Origin: Streptomyces sp. NRRL B-24085 | Lineage (GTDB): Bacteria > Actinomycetota > Actinomycetes > Streptomycetales > Streptomycetaceae | NCBI RefSeq assembly: GCF_001282115.1 | Contig: NZ_LJBR01000006.1 | Location: forward strand, 1 to 44,958 | DNA length: 44,958 nt | Reading direction: 5' to 3' | Notes under the pieces: model-generated | Database searches by the model: none | What the model saw: only the letters and a program-made list of their open reading frames with translations | What the model was told of the DNA's origin: nothing | Made by a program: the position numbers and the translations under genes | Shown: piece after piece, positions 1-7,273 of the stretch | Layout: every line of letters begins with the position of its first letter | How positions within the stretch are numbered: the first letter of the stretch is position 1

Positions 1-168
1 GAAGGGCACCCAGGTCCACACGATCTCGCCGGGGTCGGGGTCGCCGTCCCGCGCGGGGGAGTACTCGGTGCGCACCCGGCCCACCTCGCGCGGGTCGGCC
101 TCGACGGTGGCGGTGGCGCCGAAGCGGCCGGGGACGTTCTCGTCGGTGTCATGGATAGACGCAGTCAC
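1..168 (-). CDS. PemK/MazF-family toxin-like protein, 5' part only
   Basis: Only the first 56 codons lie in the window; the gene runs off the left edge. The GTG at 166-168 is the first plausible start. The translation has an acidic lead-in followed by DGDPDPGEIVWTWVPF, which I recognise as the beginning of the PemK/MazF fold in a streptomycete subgroup with an N-terminal extension. Family members cleave mRNA or serve as the toxin half of type II toxin-antitoxin pairs; whether this one is active cannot be judged from the fragment. No antitoxin gene lies on the visible side: the next gene is divergent and encodes a membrane protein. An antitoxin, if present, would be left of the window. The assignment rests on recall of the family's N-terminal pattern. 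Confidence 0.65.
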   Translation of the reverse strand, partial: MTASIHDTDENVPGRFGATATVEADPREVGRVRTEYSPARDGDPDPGEIVWTWVPF

Positions 169-219
169 GAGGGCACCTTATGGCGTCGGCCCGACCGGGC
201 GAGTAGTACGGTCTGTCGG

Positions 220-636
220 ATGGACGAAGCGGCGGGCGCGATCACCTTCGTGTGGCTCGGGATGGTGCTGGCGATCTCCTTCCTGGAGGCGCCGCTGAAG
301 TTCCGCGCGCCGGGAGTGACGGTCCAAGTCGGCCTGGGCATCGGCCGCCTGGTCTTCCGGGCCCTGAACCTGGTGGAGAGCGTCCTGGCCGCCGCGGTGG
401 TCGTGCTGGTCGCCGTCGGTGACGCACCGGCCCGGGCGATCGCGTGGACCGTGGCTGTGACGGTACTGCTCGTCGGCCAGCTCGCCGTGGTCCGCCCCCG
501 GTTGAACCGCCGCTCCGACCGTGTCCTGGCCGGCGAGGACCTGCCCCGCTCGCGCGGTCACCTCGTCTACATCGCCTTGGAGATCGCGAAGGTCGTCGCC
601 CTGATCGGGTCGGGCGTCACGCTGCTCGCAAGCTGA
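220..636 (+). CDS. small four-helix integral membrane protein, function unknown
   Basis: The protein has 138 residues and four hydrophobic segments, at roughly 9-30, 45-75, 80-103 and 117-137. A conserved-looking polar turn, EAPLKFRAPG, follows the first helix and a basic loop precedes the last. I know similar small membrane proteins in Streptomyces but no function. The ATG at 220 is preferred over an in-frame ATG at 151, because the upstream start would add a polar, non-membrane tail and overlap the divergent toxin gene. No good Shine-Dalgarno precedes 220. It stands alone, divergent from the toxin fragment and convergent with the flotillin gene. Confidence 0.75.
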   Translation: MDEAAGAITFVWLGMVLAISFLEAPLKFRAPGVTVQVGLGIGRLVFRALNLVESVLAAAVVVLVAVGDAPARAIAWTVAVTVLLVGQLAVVRPRLNRRSDRVLAGEDLPRSRGHLVYIALEIAKVVALIGSGVTLLAS

Positions 637-745
637 ACGCGGGGTGCCGCCTGCGCACGCGGTGAACGCGGCGTCCCGTACCGCTCGTACGCCGAACGCA
701 GGCGATCCGGGACCCCCTCACCGAAGGCCCCGGACCACCCGCCCC

Positions 746-2224
746 TCACTCCTGCACCGGCACCTTCTGGCCGGGCGGCGGTGCGGCGACCCCGTTGAGC
801 GAGGTCGTGCTCGGCGTCTGCCCGTTCTGGTTCATCGACGCCAGCAGTTGACGGGCCAGCCCCAGCCCGGTGCCGCCCATCGTGAGCGCCTTGGCGAGCA
901 TGTCCGCCATGCCGTCGGCGCCGTTGAGCACCACCATGTTGTCGACGCTGCCGAACGCGGACGCGCCCGCCTTGACGATCTCCGGCCAGTTCTCGGCGAG
1001 TTGCTGGGCGACGACCGCCTCCTGGTTCTCGGCGAGGGCTGCGGCGCGGGCCTTGATGGCCTCCGCCTCCGCGAGCCCCTTCGCCTTCGCGGCCTCCGCC
1101 TCGGCCAGCCCCCTGGCCTGGGCCGCGGCAGCCTCCGCCTCACCGGTCGCTCGGGTCGACGCGGCCACGGCCGTACCGCGGGCCTTCGTCGCCTCGGCCT
1201 CGGCACCCGCGGCCGTCTTGACCCGCGTGGCCTCGGCCGCCGCGGCGAGCTCGGTCTCCTTCGCCTTGGCCTCGGCGGCGGAGATCCGTGCGTCGCGCTC
1301 CGCCTCGGCGAGCGTGCGCTTCTCGTAGGCCTTGGCGTCCGCCGGCTTGCGGACGTCGGCCTGGAGCTGCTGTTCACGCCGGTGCGCCTCGAGTTCGGCG
1401 ACCCGGGTCTCCTGGACGACGACCTCCTGCCGGGCCCCGGCGTCCGCGAGCGGACCGGCCTGACGCGCCTTCGCGGCCGCCTTGTCCCGCTCGGCCTGGT
1501 AGCCGGCCTGGAGGATCTCGCTGTCCCGCGTGGCCTCCGCCATCCGCGCGAACGACTGCTGCTCGGCCTCGGTGGCCAACCGGTTCGCCTCGGCCTGCGC
1601 GATGCGAGCGTCCCGCTGGACGGCCGCCGCGTGCGGCATCGCCAGGTTCTGGATGTACCCGGTCGGGTCCTCGATCTCGTGGATCTGAAGGGAGTCGACG
1701 ATGAGCCCCAGCTTCTCCATCTCGGTGCCGCAGGCGGCCCGGGTCTGCCCGGTGAGCTTCTCCCGGTCCCGGATCATGTCCTCGACGGTCAACCCGCCGA
1801 CGATGGAACGCAGATGACCGGCGAACACGTTGTGCACCCGCTCGGACATCAGCTTCTGCTGGTCGAGGAACCGGCGACCGGCGTTGGCGATCGACACGAA
1901 GTCGTCGCCCACCTTGAAGATGACCACGCCCCGCACCTTGAGCGGGATGCCCTGGTGGGTCACGCAGTCCACCTGAAGTTCCGTCTCGTTCAGGTCGAGC
2001 GAGAGCTTGCGCACCGCCTGCACCCCGGGCAGCACCAAAGTGCCGCGCCCGGTGACGATGCGGAATCCCATGCCCTCCTCAAGGCCCTCGGTCCTGTGCT
2101 TGGACCCGGAGATGATCAGTGCCTCGTTGGGTTCCGCGACCCGCCACATCATCTTGAACAGACCGATCAGAACGGCGATGGCACCTACGGCCACCCCCGC
2201 AACGACGCCGACAACCATCGGCAT
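746..2224 (-). CDS. flotillin-like SPFH-domain membrane scaffold protein
   Basis: The product has 492 residues. An N-terminal hydrophobic segment (about 3-25) anchors it. An SPFH/band-7 domain follows (about 30-210, with WRVAEPNEALIISG at its start), then a long Ala/Glu-rich coiled coil with repeated AEAEAxKA blocks (about 215-420) and a flotillin-type tail (NMVVLNGADGM). Flotillins form membrane microdomains and oligomerise through the coiled coil. The start chosen is the ATG at 2224; the ATG two codons later (2218) has the better-spaced GGGGG and is equally possible. An upstream start at 2341 would add a non-membrane tail. The NfeD-like gene lies 133 nt upstream on the same strand, the usual flotillin partner. 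Confidence 0.92.
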   Translation of the reverse strand: MPMVVGVVAGVAVGAIAVLIGLFKMMWRVAEPNEALIISGSKHRTEGLEEGMGFRIVTGRGTLVLPGVQAVRKLSLDLNETELQVDCVTHQGIPLKVRGVVIFKVGDDFVSIANAGRRFLDQQKLMSERVHNVFAGHLRSIVGGLTVEDMIRDREKLTGQTRAACGTEMEKLGLIVDSLQIHEIEDPTGYIQNLAMPHAAAVQRDARIAQAEANRLATEAEQQSFARMAEATRDSEILQAGYQAERDKAAAKARQAGPLADAGARQEVVVQETRVAELEAHRREQQLQADVRKPADAKAYEKRTLAEAERDARISAAEAKAKETELAAAAEATRVKTAAGAEAEATKARGTAVAASTRATGEAEAAAAQARGLAEAEAAKAKGLAEAEAIKARAAALAENQEAVVAQQLAENWPEIVKAGASAFGSVDNMVVLNGADGMADMLAKALTMGGTGLGLARQLLASMNQNGQTPSTTSLNGVAAPPPGQKVPVQE

Positions 2225-2357
2225 ACGCCCCCTTTGCATGGTGCCCTTTCGGCACCGAACGAAGGGAGTGTGCGCCTGTTCGCGGCCCGGGTGAAGACGC
2301 GGGCGAATCCTTGTCGAAACCTTGATGCACGCGCCTCTCACCTGCGCGTGGACGGGC

Positions 2358-2561
2358 TCAACTGTCGTACGCCGCCTGCACGTAGACCGTCCTCGGCGGC
2401 AGGTACTCCACCACCATCACCACCGTGCCCCGCTCGATCCGGTCGGTGCCGGAGGCCGGGTAGGCGAGGAAGTGCTCGGCGCCGCCCCGCACCCGGACGA
2501 TCACCTCGCCGACGAGCCCCGGCCCGATCGTCCCCGTGACCCGCCCCATGAGCCCGACCAT
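2358..2561 (-). CDS. short NfeD-like OB-fold protein
   Basis: This is a 67-residue beta-rich protein. It reads like the C-terminal OB domain of NfeD: Gly-rich start GRVTGTIGPGLVGEV, a strand with RVRGGAEHFLAY, then RGTVVMVVEYLPPRTVYV. NfeD proteins pair with SPFH/flotillin proteins, and the flotillin gene follows directly downstream. No transmembrane helix is present, so this is only the soluble domain. The start is set by a perfect GGAGG at 2570-2574, eight bases before the ATG at 2561; the longer reading frame from 2630 has no such site and would enter the amidase gene. The amidase stop is 40 nt upstream, so the three genes may form one transcript. Confidence 0.8.
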   Translation of the reverse strand: MVGLMGRVTGTIGPGLVGEVIVRVRGGAEHFLAYPASGTDRIERGTVVMVVEYLPPRTVYVQAAYDS

Positions 2562-2601
2562 CGACGCATCCTCCATGGTCACAGGGTACGGTCCGGGCCG
2601 C

Positions 2602-4026
2602 TCACGCGGCCGGTGACTCGGCGCCGGCACAGGGCCGCGGCCACAGTTCGTGCCAGCGCAGCTCGGCCTCCAGCTGCGAGGCGAGCGACAGCAGCAGCGG
2701 CTCGCTGTTCGCGGGGCCGAGCAACTGGGCGCCGACGGGCAGTCCGCCCCCGACGAACCCGGCGGGGACGTTGACCCCCGGCCACCCCAGTACGTTCCAG
2801 GGCCAGGCGTACGGACAGGCCGCGATCATCGCGCGGTCGGTGGCCAGCCCGCCCAGCTTCAGCATCGCCCCGATGCGCGGCGGAGGCGCGGCCGTCGTGG
2901 GGGCGAGGACGACGTCGTACGACGTGAAGAACCCGCCGATACGGCGGTGCAGGAGCGCTTCCGCGCGCCGCGCCGCCCTGAGCGGGACCCCGCCGAGCAG
3001 TCCGCCGAGCCGGGCCGCGTCCCGGGTGCGGCGGTCCAGCAGCGCCGGGAAGGGAGCCTCCCGCACCCGCTCGGCGAGACCGACGGTGGCGCGCGGGACG
3101 AAGGTGAGCCCGATCTGGCCGTACGGCGGATCCGCCTCCTCGACGATGTGCCCCAAGTCGCCCAGCTTCTCGGCGAGTTCGACGACCCGTGCGCGTACCT
3201 CCGGGTGGAGCCGGGCGGGCAGCGCGGTGAACGGCGGCTTCAGGGCGAGCGCGATCCGCAGCCGGCCGGGGTCCCGGCCGACCGCCGCCGAGGCGTCCAC
3301 GGCGGGCGGGCGGTGCGGGTCCAGCACATGGTTGCCGGCGGCCGCATCGAGGAGGAGGGCCGCGTCGGCGACCGTGCGGGCGAGCGTGCCGTTGACGGTG
3401 ATGCCCTGGAAGGACTCGCCGCGCGGCCAGGTGGAGATGCGGCCGCGCTGCGGTTTGATGCCGACGAGGTGGGTCCAGGAGGCGGGGATGCGTACCGAAC
3501 CGGCCCCGTCCGAGCCCAGCGCGGCGGGCACGAGACCGGCGGCTACGGCCGCGGCGGACCCGCCGGACGAGCCGCCCGGTGTATGTTCCGGGCTCCACGG
3601 GTTGCGGGTCGCGCCGAAGGCCGGTCCCTCGGTGAACGGCCACTGTCCGAACTCGCAGGTGTTGGTCTTGCCGACGATCACGGCCCCGGCCGCGCGCAGC
3701 CGTCGTACCGCCTCGCCGTCCCTGGCAGCCGCGGGGAACTCGCCCTCGCAGCCGAACGCGGTCGGCTCACCGGCCACGTCCATGTCGTCCTTGACGGCGA
3801 CCGGCACGCCGAGCAGCGGTTTGCGTACTCCGGCGGCCAGTTGGGCGTCCGCGGCCGCGGCCTCCGCGAGGGCGGCTTCGGCCCGTACGATCCGGAAGGC
3901 GTTGAGGGTGCCCTGGCTGTCGTGGATCCGCGCGAGGGTCTGCTCGACCAGCGCCGCGGAAGTGATCGTGCCCTCGGCCAGCACACGGGCGGTCTCCCTC
4001 AGACCCGCGGAGCGGTCGTGCGTCAT
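2602..4026 (-). CDS. amidase-signature family amidohydrolase
   Basis: The 474-residue length is normal for the amidase-signature family, which hydrolyses amide bonds with a Ser-cisSer-Lys triad. The parts are visible: the lysine in GVPVAVKDDMDV (about residue 79), the glycine/serine loop PGGSSGGS (about 151-157) and the nucleophile region GSDGAGSVRIPAS (about 172-182). No signal peptide is present, so it acts in the cytoplasm. The ATG at 4026 is preferred because AAGGTGG lies six bases upstream; a GTG at 4035 is the alternative. The substrate cannot be read from sequence; such genes are often labelled Glu-tRNA amidotransferase A, but there is no gatB/gatC nearby. Confidence 0.9.
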   Translation of the reverse strand: MTHDRSAGLRETARVLAEGTITSAALVEQTLARIHDSQGTLNAFRIVRAEAALAEAAAADAQLAAGVRKPLLGVPVAVKDDMDVAGEPTAFGCEGEFPAAARDGEAVRRLRAAGAVIVGKTNTCEFGQWPFTEGPAFGATRNPWSPEHTPGGSSGGSAAAVAAGLVPAALGSDGAGSVRIPASWTHLVGIKPQRGRISTWPRGESFQGITVNGTLARTVADAALLLDAAAGNHVLDPHRPPAVDASAAVGRDPGRLRIALALKPPFTALPARLHPEVRARVVELAEKLGDLGHIVEEADPPYGQIGLTFVPRATVGLAERVREAPFPALLDRRTRDAARLGGLLGGVPLRAARRAEALLHRRIGGFFTSYDVVLAPTTAAPPPRIGAMLKLGGLATDRAMIAACPYAWPWNVLGWPGVNVPAGFVGGGLPVGAQLLGPANSEPLLLSLASQLEAELRWHELWPRPCAGAESPAA

Positions 4027-4074
4027 ACGGTCCACCTTCGGTACGACGGGTGCCTACCGCACGGTAATCCCGGA

Positions 4075-4082
4075 AAGCGCTT
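4075..4082. promoter_or_regulatory. AAGCGCTT palindrome, candidate LacI-type operator
   Basis: A perfect 8-bp palindrome AAGCGCTT lies in GGAAAGCGCTTCG, about 50 bases upstream of the amidase start and about 200 upstream of the GH43 start. Many actinobacterial LacI-family regulators of sugar genes bind sites centred on GCGC. It is short, so chance is possible. Confidence 0.35.
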
Positions 4083-4165
4083 CGCCGGAACGGCCCTGGC
4101 GGCAGTGGCGGTTCGGGCGCACGCCACAGCTGCCTCGCAGTGCTCACGCGGTCCTGCGCAAAGCA

Positions 4166-4194
4166 TTGACGCGTGCAAGTCACAGCCTTACCTT
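4166..4194 (+). promoter_or_regulatory. vegetative-type promoter for the GH43/AbfB gene
   Basis: TTGACG at 4166-4171 and TACCTT at 4189-4194 are separated by exactly 17 bases, matching the SigA/HrdB-type pattern. Transcription would start near 4201, giving a leader of about 75 nt before the GTG at 4277. Confidence 0.6.
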
Positions 4195-4206
4195 CTGATC
4201 GACTTC

Positions 4207-4221
4207 CCGAACTTCGTTCGG
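4207..4221. promoter_or_regulatory. CCGAAC-TTC-GTTCGG inverted repeat, candidate operator
   Basis: Two perfect 6-base arms around a 3-base centre sit just downstream of the predicted transcription start of the GH43 gene, a position where a bound repressor would block transcription. The regulator is not identified; none is adjacent. Confidence 0.5.
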
Positions 4222-4276
4222 TATGCCGGACAAGCGGAGCCGCATTGTCCGTGTCCTTGCCCCAGGGAGAGCCGCC

Positions 4277-5656
4277 GTGACCTCACGACCCCCCACGCCG
4301 TCCCGCCGCACCCTGCTGCGCGCGATGGCGGCCCTGCCCGCCTCCGCCGTCCTGCTGGGCGAACTGCCCGGCACGGCCTTCGCCGCCGCCCCGCCGAGCG
4401 GTTCCGCGACCCGCTACACGATCGTGCCGTTCCTCAACAGCAACGACGGCACCGTGAACGTCTACCAGTCCGACGACGCCACGGACTTCCGGCTGCTCAA
4501 GTCCTCGGCCTACACCCCGCCCGGCAACAGGATCCGCGACGCGAGCGTCTTCAAGCACACCGACGGCTGGTACTACCTCACGTACACGACCCACACCTGG
4601 CAGGACGTCAGCACCACGATCGGCTTCGCACGCAGTTCCGACCGGGCCAACTGGACCTTCCTGTACGACTATCCGGTCCCGATCGCCAACCTCTCCCGCG
4701 CCTGGGCGCCGGAATGGTTCGTCGACAGCGACGGCAGTGTGAACGTCATCGTGTCCTGCTCGGTCACCAGCAACGAGTGGATCTTCACCCCCTACCGGCT
4801 GAGGGCCACCAACTCGGCCCTGACGGCCTGGAGTTCACCCGTCGCCCTGTCCGGGATCGGCGCGAACCACATCGACACGTACATCGTGCGGACCGGCTCG
4901 ACGTACCACGCCTTCACGAAGAACGAGACGAGCAAGTACATCGAGTACGCGACGGCGTCGTCCCTGACGGGCCCCTACACGATCTCCAGGACCGGCGACT
5001 GGGCGGGTTGGGGCAGCTACCGCGAGGGCCCGTCCGTGATCCAGCTCGACAACGGCGGCTGGCGGATCTTCTTCGACGGCTACGGCGACGGCAACTACTA
5101 CTACAGCGACAGCTACGACTCCTTCGCGACCTGGTCCGCGCCGGCCGCGCTGCCGGTGGTCTCCGGCACCGCGCGCCACTTCACGGTCATCAAGGAGACG
5201 GTCTCCGGCGGTCCCTCGCTCGCGAGGAACGTCACCCGTTCCTTCCAGTCCGCCAACTACCCGACCCGGTACTGGCAGGCGCAGTCCTCGCTGCTCAACC
5301 TCCCTGTGGTGACCGGCTCCAGCACGGCCGCCGAGAAGACGGCGGCCACCTTCACGGTCGTCGCGGGCCTCGCCGACGCCAACGCCTACTCCTTCCGCGA
5401 CTCCTCCGGCAGGTACCTGCGCCACTGGGACTTCCGCGGCCGCTTCGACGCCGACGACGGCACGTCGACCTTCGCCAAGGACGCGACGTTCATCGCCCGC
5501 ACGGGGTCGTCCTCGGGTGCGATCCGCTGGGAGTCGTACAACTATCCCGGCCACTACCTGCGCCACTACAACTACCAGCTCCGGGTGGAGCGGACGACGG
5601 GGACGGATCTGTTCCGACAGGACAGTTCGTTCGTACCGGTGGCTGCTTGGGCGTGA
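4277..5656 (+). CDS. secreted GH43-like glycosidase with C-terminal AbfB arabinose-binding domain
   Basis: The product has 459 residues. A Tat-like signal (SRRTLLRAM, then a hydrophobic stretch ending near AFA|AAP) indicates export. Residues about 45-315 look like the five-bladed beta-propeller of GH43-type arabinofuranosidases/xylosidases (IRDASVFKHTDGWYYLTYT, WAPEWF, REGPSVIQLDNGGWRIFFDGY). Residues about 325-459 are an AbfB-type beta-trefoil, with SFQSANYPTRYW and three related NYPxRYxRH-like blocks that bind arabinose side chains. The GTG at 4277 is chosen because AGGGAG lies seven bases upstream and it starts the signal peptide cleanly. The expected role is trimming of plant arabinoxylan or arabinan outside the cell. 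The final 167 bases overlap the tail of the convergent permease gene. Confidence 0.88.
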   Translation: MTSRPPTPSRRTLLRAMAALPASAVLLGELPGTAFAAAPPSGSATRYTIVPFLNSNDGTVNVYQSDDATDFRLLKSSAYTPPGNRIRDASVFKHTDGWYYLTYTTHTWQDVSTTIGFARSSDRANWTFLYDYPVPIANLSRAWAPEWFVDSDGSVNVIVSCSVTSNEWIFTPYRLRATNSALTAWSSPVALSGIGANHIDTYIVRTGSTYHAFTKNETSKYIEYATASSLTGPYTISRTGDWAGWGSYREGPSVIQLDNGGWRIFFDGYGDGNYYYSDSYDSFATWSAPAALPVVSGTARHFTVIKETVSGGPSLARNVTRSFQSANYPTRYWQAQSSLLNLPVVTGSSTAAEKTAATFTVVAGLADANAYSFRDSSGRYLRHWDFRGRFDADDGTSTFAKDATFIARTGSSSGAIRWESYNYPGHYLRHYNYQLRVERTTGTDLFRQDSSFVPVAAWA

Positions 5657-6536
5657 GCCGCACGCCTGCCGGCCCGGCAGGCGTCTCGCGCTGGTGCCGC
5701 CGGGCCCTGGCCAGCAGTCCGTGCCGGGGCGCCAGGCACCAGGTCAGGGCGAAGAGGGCGGTCAGGACGCAGACGATGGAGCCGCCGGCGGCCAGGTCGT
5801 AGGCGTAGGAGACGTACAGTCCGGCCAGTGCGCCCGTGCCGCCGAAGAGCGAGGCCAGCAGGGTCATGCTCCACAGCCGCTCGGTGAGCATGCGGGCGGC
5901 TGCGGCCGGCGTGATGAGCAGGGACAGGACGAGGATGTTGCCGACCGCTTCCAGGGACATCACGATCGTGGCGGTCACGACCGCGTAGAGGATCAGGTCG
6001 AGCCGCATGACGGGGAGTCCGGCGGCGCGGGCGGTCTCGCGGTCGAGGCTGACGGCGACCAGTTCCCTGCTCAGCAGCAGCACGACGGCCACCAGGACCG
6101 CGCCGACGCACGCAGCGGTCCACACGTCCTCCGGGCCGACCGCGAGGACCTGTCCGAACAGGAACGAGGACAGGTCGGTGGACCAGCTGTCCTGCGTGGA
6201 CACCAGCACGATCCCGAGTCCGAACGCGCAGGAGAAGAAGACGCCGATGACGGTGTCCTCCTTCAGCCGGCGGTTCTGTGAGACGAGCGCGATGAGGAGG
6301 GAGGTGGTCAGGCCGGCGACCGCCCCGCCGAGGAGCAGGTTGCCCTGGAAGGCGTAGGCGAGGGCGACGCCGGGGAACGCCGAGTGGGAGACGGCCTCGC
6401 CGATGAACGCCATGCCGCGCAGGACGACGTACACCCCCACGACTCCGCATACCAGCCCGGTGATCACGGCGACCGCGAACGCCCGCTGCATGAAGGGGAG
6501 TTGCCAGGGGCCGGTGAGGAATTCCAGGACGGTCAC
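5490..6536 (-). CDS. anchored-repeat-type ABC transporter, metal-type permease
   Basis: This is a ZnuB/MntB-class permease of 348 residues with about eight membrane helices over residues 15-290 and the family motifs GMAFIGEAVSHSAFPGVALA and VGNILVLSLLITPAAAARM. It overlaps the ATPase gene by 4 nt (ATGA), so the two are translationally coupled. It is the last gene of the zinc-type operon. The hydrophobic core ends near residue 290. The last roughly 55 residues (Pro/Ser/Gly/Arg-rich) look non-native: they are encoded antisense to the end of the GH43 gene and read through a hairpin. Either the tail is real or a stop codon has been lost. I recall this family as the permease of actinobacterial anchored-repeat transporters. 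Confidence 0.92.
   Translation of the reverse strand: MTVLEFLTGPWQLPFMQRAFAVAVITGLVCGVVGVYVVLRGMAFIGEAVSHSAFPGVALAYAFQGNLLLGGAVAGLTTSLLIALVSQNRRLKEDTVIGVFFSCAFGLGIVLVSTQDSWSTDLSSFLFGQVLAVGPEDVWTAACVGAVLVAVVLLLSRELVAVSLDRETARAAGLPVMRLDLILYAVVTATIVMSLEAVGNILVLSLLITPAAAARMLTERLWSMTLLASLFGGTGALAGLYVSYAYDLAAGGSIVCVLTALFALTWCLAPRHGLLARARRHQRETPAGPAGVRLTPKQPPVRTNCPVGTDPSPSSAPPGAGSCSGAGSGRDSCTTPSGSHPRTTPCGR
5662..5684. terminator. bidirectional hairpin between GH43 gene and zinc operon
   Basis: This is a perfect 11-bp inverted repeat (ACGCCTGCCGG and its complement) around a single central base, six bases after the GH43 stop. It can terminate the GH43 transcript. On the other strand it lies inside the open frame of the permease tail. 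Confidence 0.75.
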
Positions 6537-7273
6537 GCGGCGGCTCCGATCGCGGTGTCGAGGCCGAAGGCGCGCAGCATCTGCTCGGGGTCGGTGAGCA
6601 GTGCGGGGCCGCCCTCGGCGACGACCGTGCGGTTGAGGAGTGCCACGCGCGTGCAGGTGCGGGCGGCGGCGGCCAGGTCGTGGGTGGTCATCAGCAGGCC
6701 CTTGCCGTCGGCGGCGAGACGGCCGAAGAGGTCGTTGAGCAGTTCCTGGGTGGGCACGTCGACGCCGGTGAACGGCTCGTCCAGGAGCAGCAGTTGCGGG
6801 TCGCTCGCGAGGGCGCGGGCCACCAGGACGCGTTGGCGCTGCCCGCCGGACAGTTCGCCGACGGGTCGTCGGCGCAGGTCGGCGAGGCCGACCAGCTCCA
6901 GCGCCTCGTCGACGGCCGCCCGGTCCGCACGCCCGGCCCGGCGCAGCCGGCCGATGGAGCGGCTGCGGCCGGACAGCACCGCTCCGGCGATGTCGATGGG
7001 GAAGTCCCAGGCGAACTCATGGCGTTGCGGTACGTATCCGACCAGGTGGCGGGCGCGGCCCGGGGGAAGGCCGTCGATCAGCACGTCGCCGCCGGAGAGC
7101 GGGACCAGGCCGAGGACGGCGCGCAGCAGGGTGGTCTTGCCCGCGCCGTTGGGGCCCAGCAGGCCCAGCAGGTCTCCCCGGTGCACGGTCAGCCGGGTGC
7201 CCTGGACGGCTGACCTGCCGCCCAGGACGACACTCATGTCCTGAGCGTGCAGAAGCGGTTCCGCAGTGCTCAC
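6533..7273 (-). CDS. anchored-repeat-type ABC transporter, ATP-binding subunit
   Basis: The product has 246 residues. It shows a full set of ABC motifs: Walker A GPNGAGKT (about 37-44), Q-loop in GYVPQRHEF, signature LSGGQRQRV, Walker B LLLLDEPF and the H-loop TTHD. The fold and the neighbours match zinc/manganese-type importers. The start is the GTG at 7273, with GGAAGGGG seven bases upstream. It overlaps the preceding surface-protein gene by 4 nt (GTGA) and the permease gene by 4 nt. The longer reading frame extending toward 8011 is only the complementary frame of the preceding gene. Confidence 0.93.
   Translation of the reverse strand: MSTAEPLLHAQDMSVVLGGRSAVQGTRLTVHRGDLLGLLGPNGAGKTTLLRAVLGLVPLSGGDVLIDGLPPGRARHLVGYVPQRHEFAWDFPIDIAGAVLSGRSRSIGRLRRAGRADRAAVDEALELVGLADLRRRPVGELSGGQRQRVLVARALASDPQLLLLDEPFTGVDVPTQELLNDLFGRLAADGKGLLMTTHDLAAAARTCTRVALLNRTVVAEGGPALLTDPEQMLRAFGLDTAIGAAA

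Noticed and set aside
644..2539. Plus-strand 631-codon open frame across the flotillin gene
   Set aside because: It is the complement of the Ala/Glu-rich flotillin coding frame, with no ribosome site and no recognisable domain; long antisense frames are normal at this GC content.
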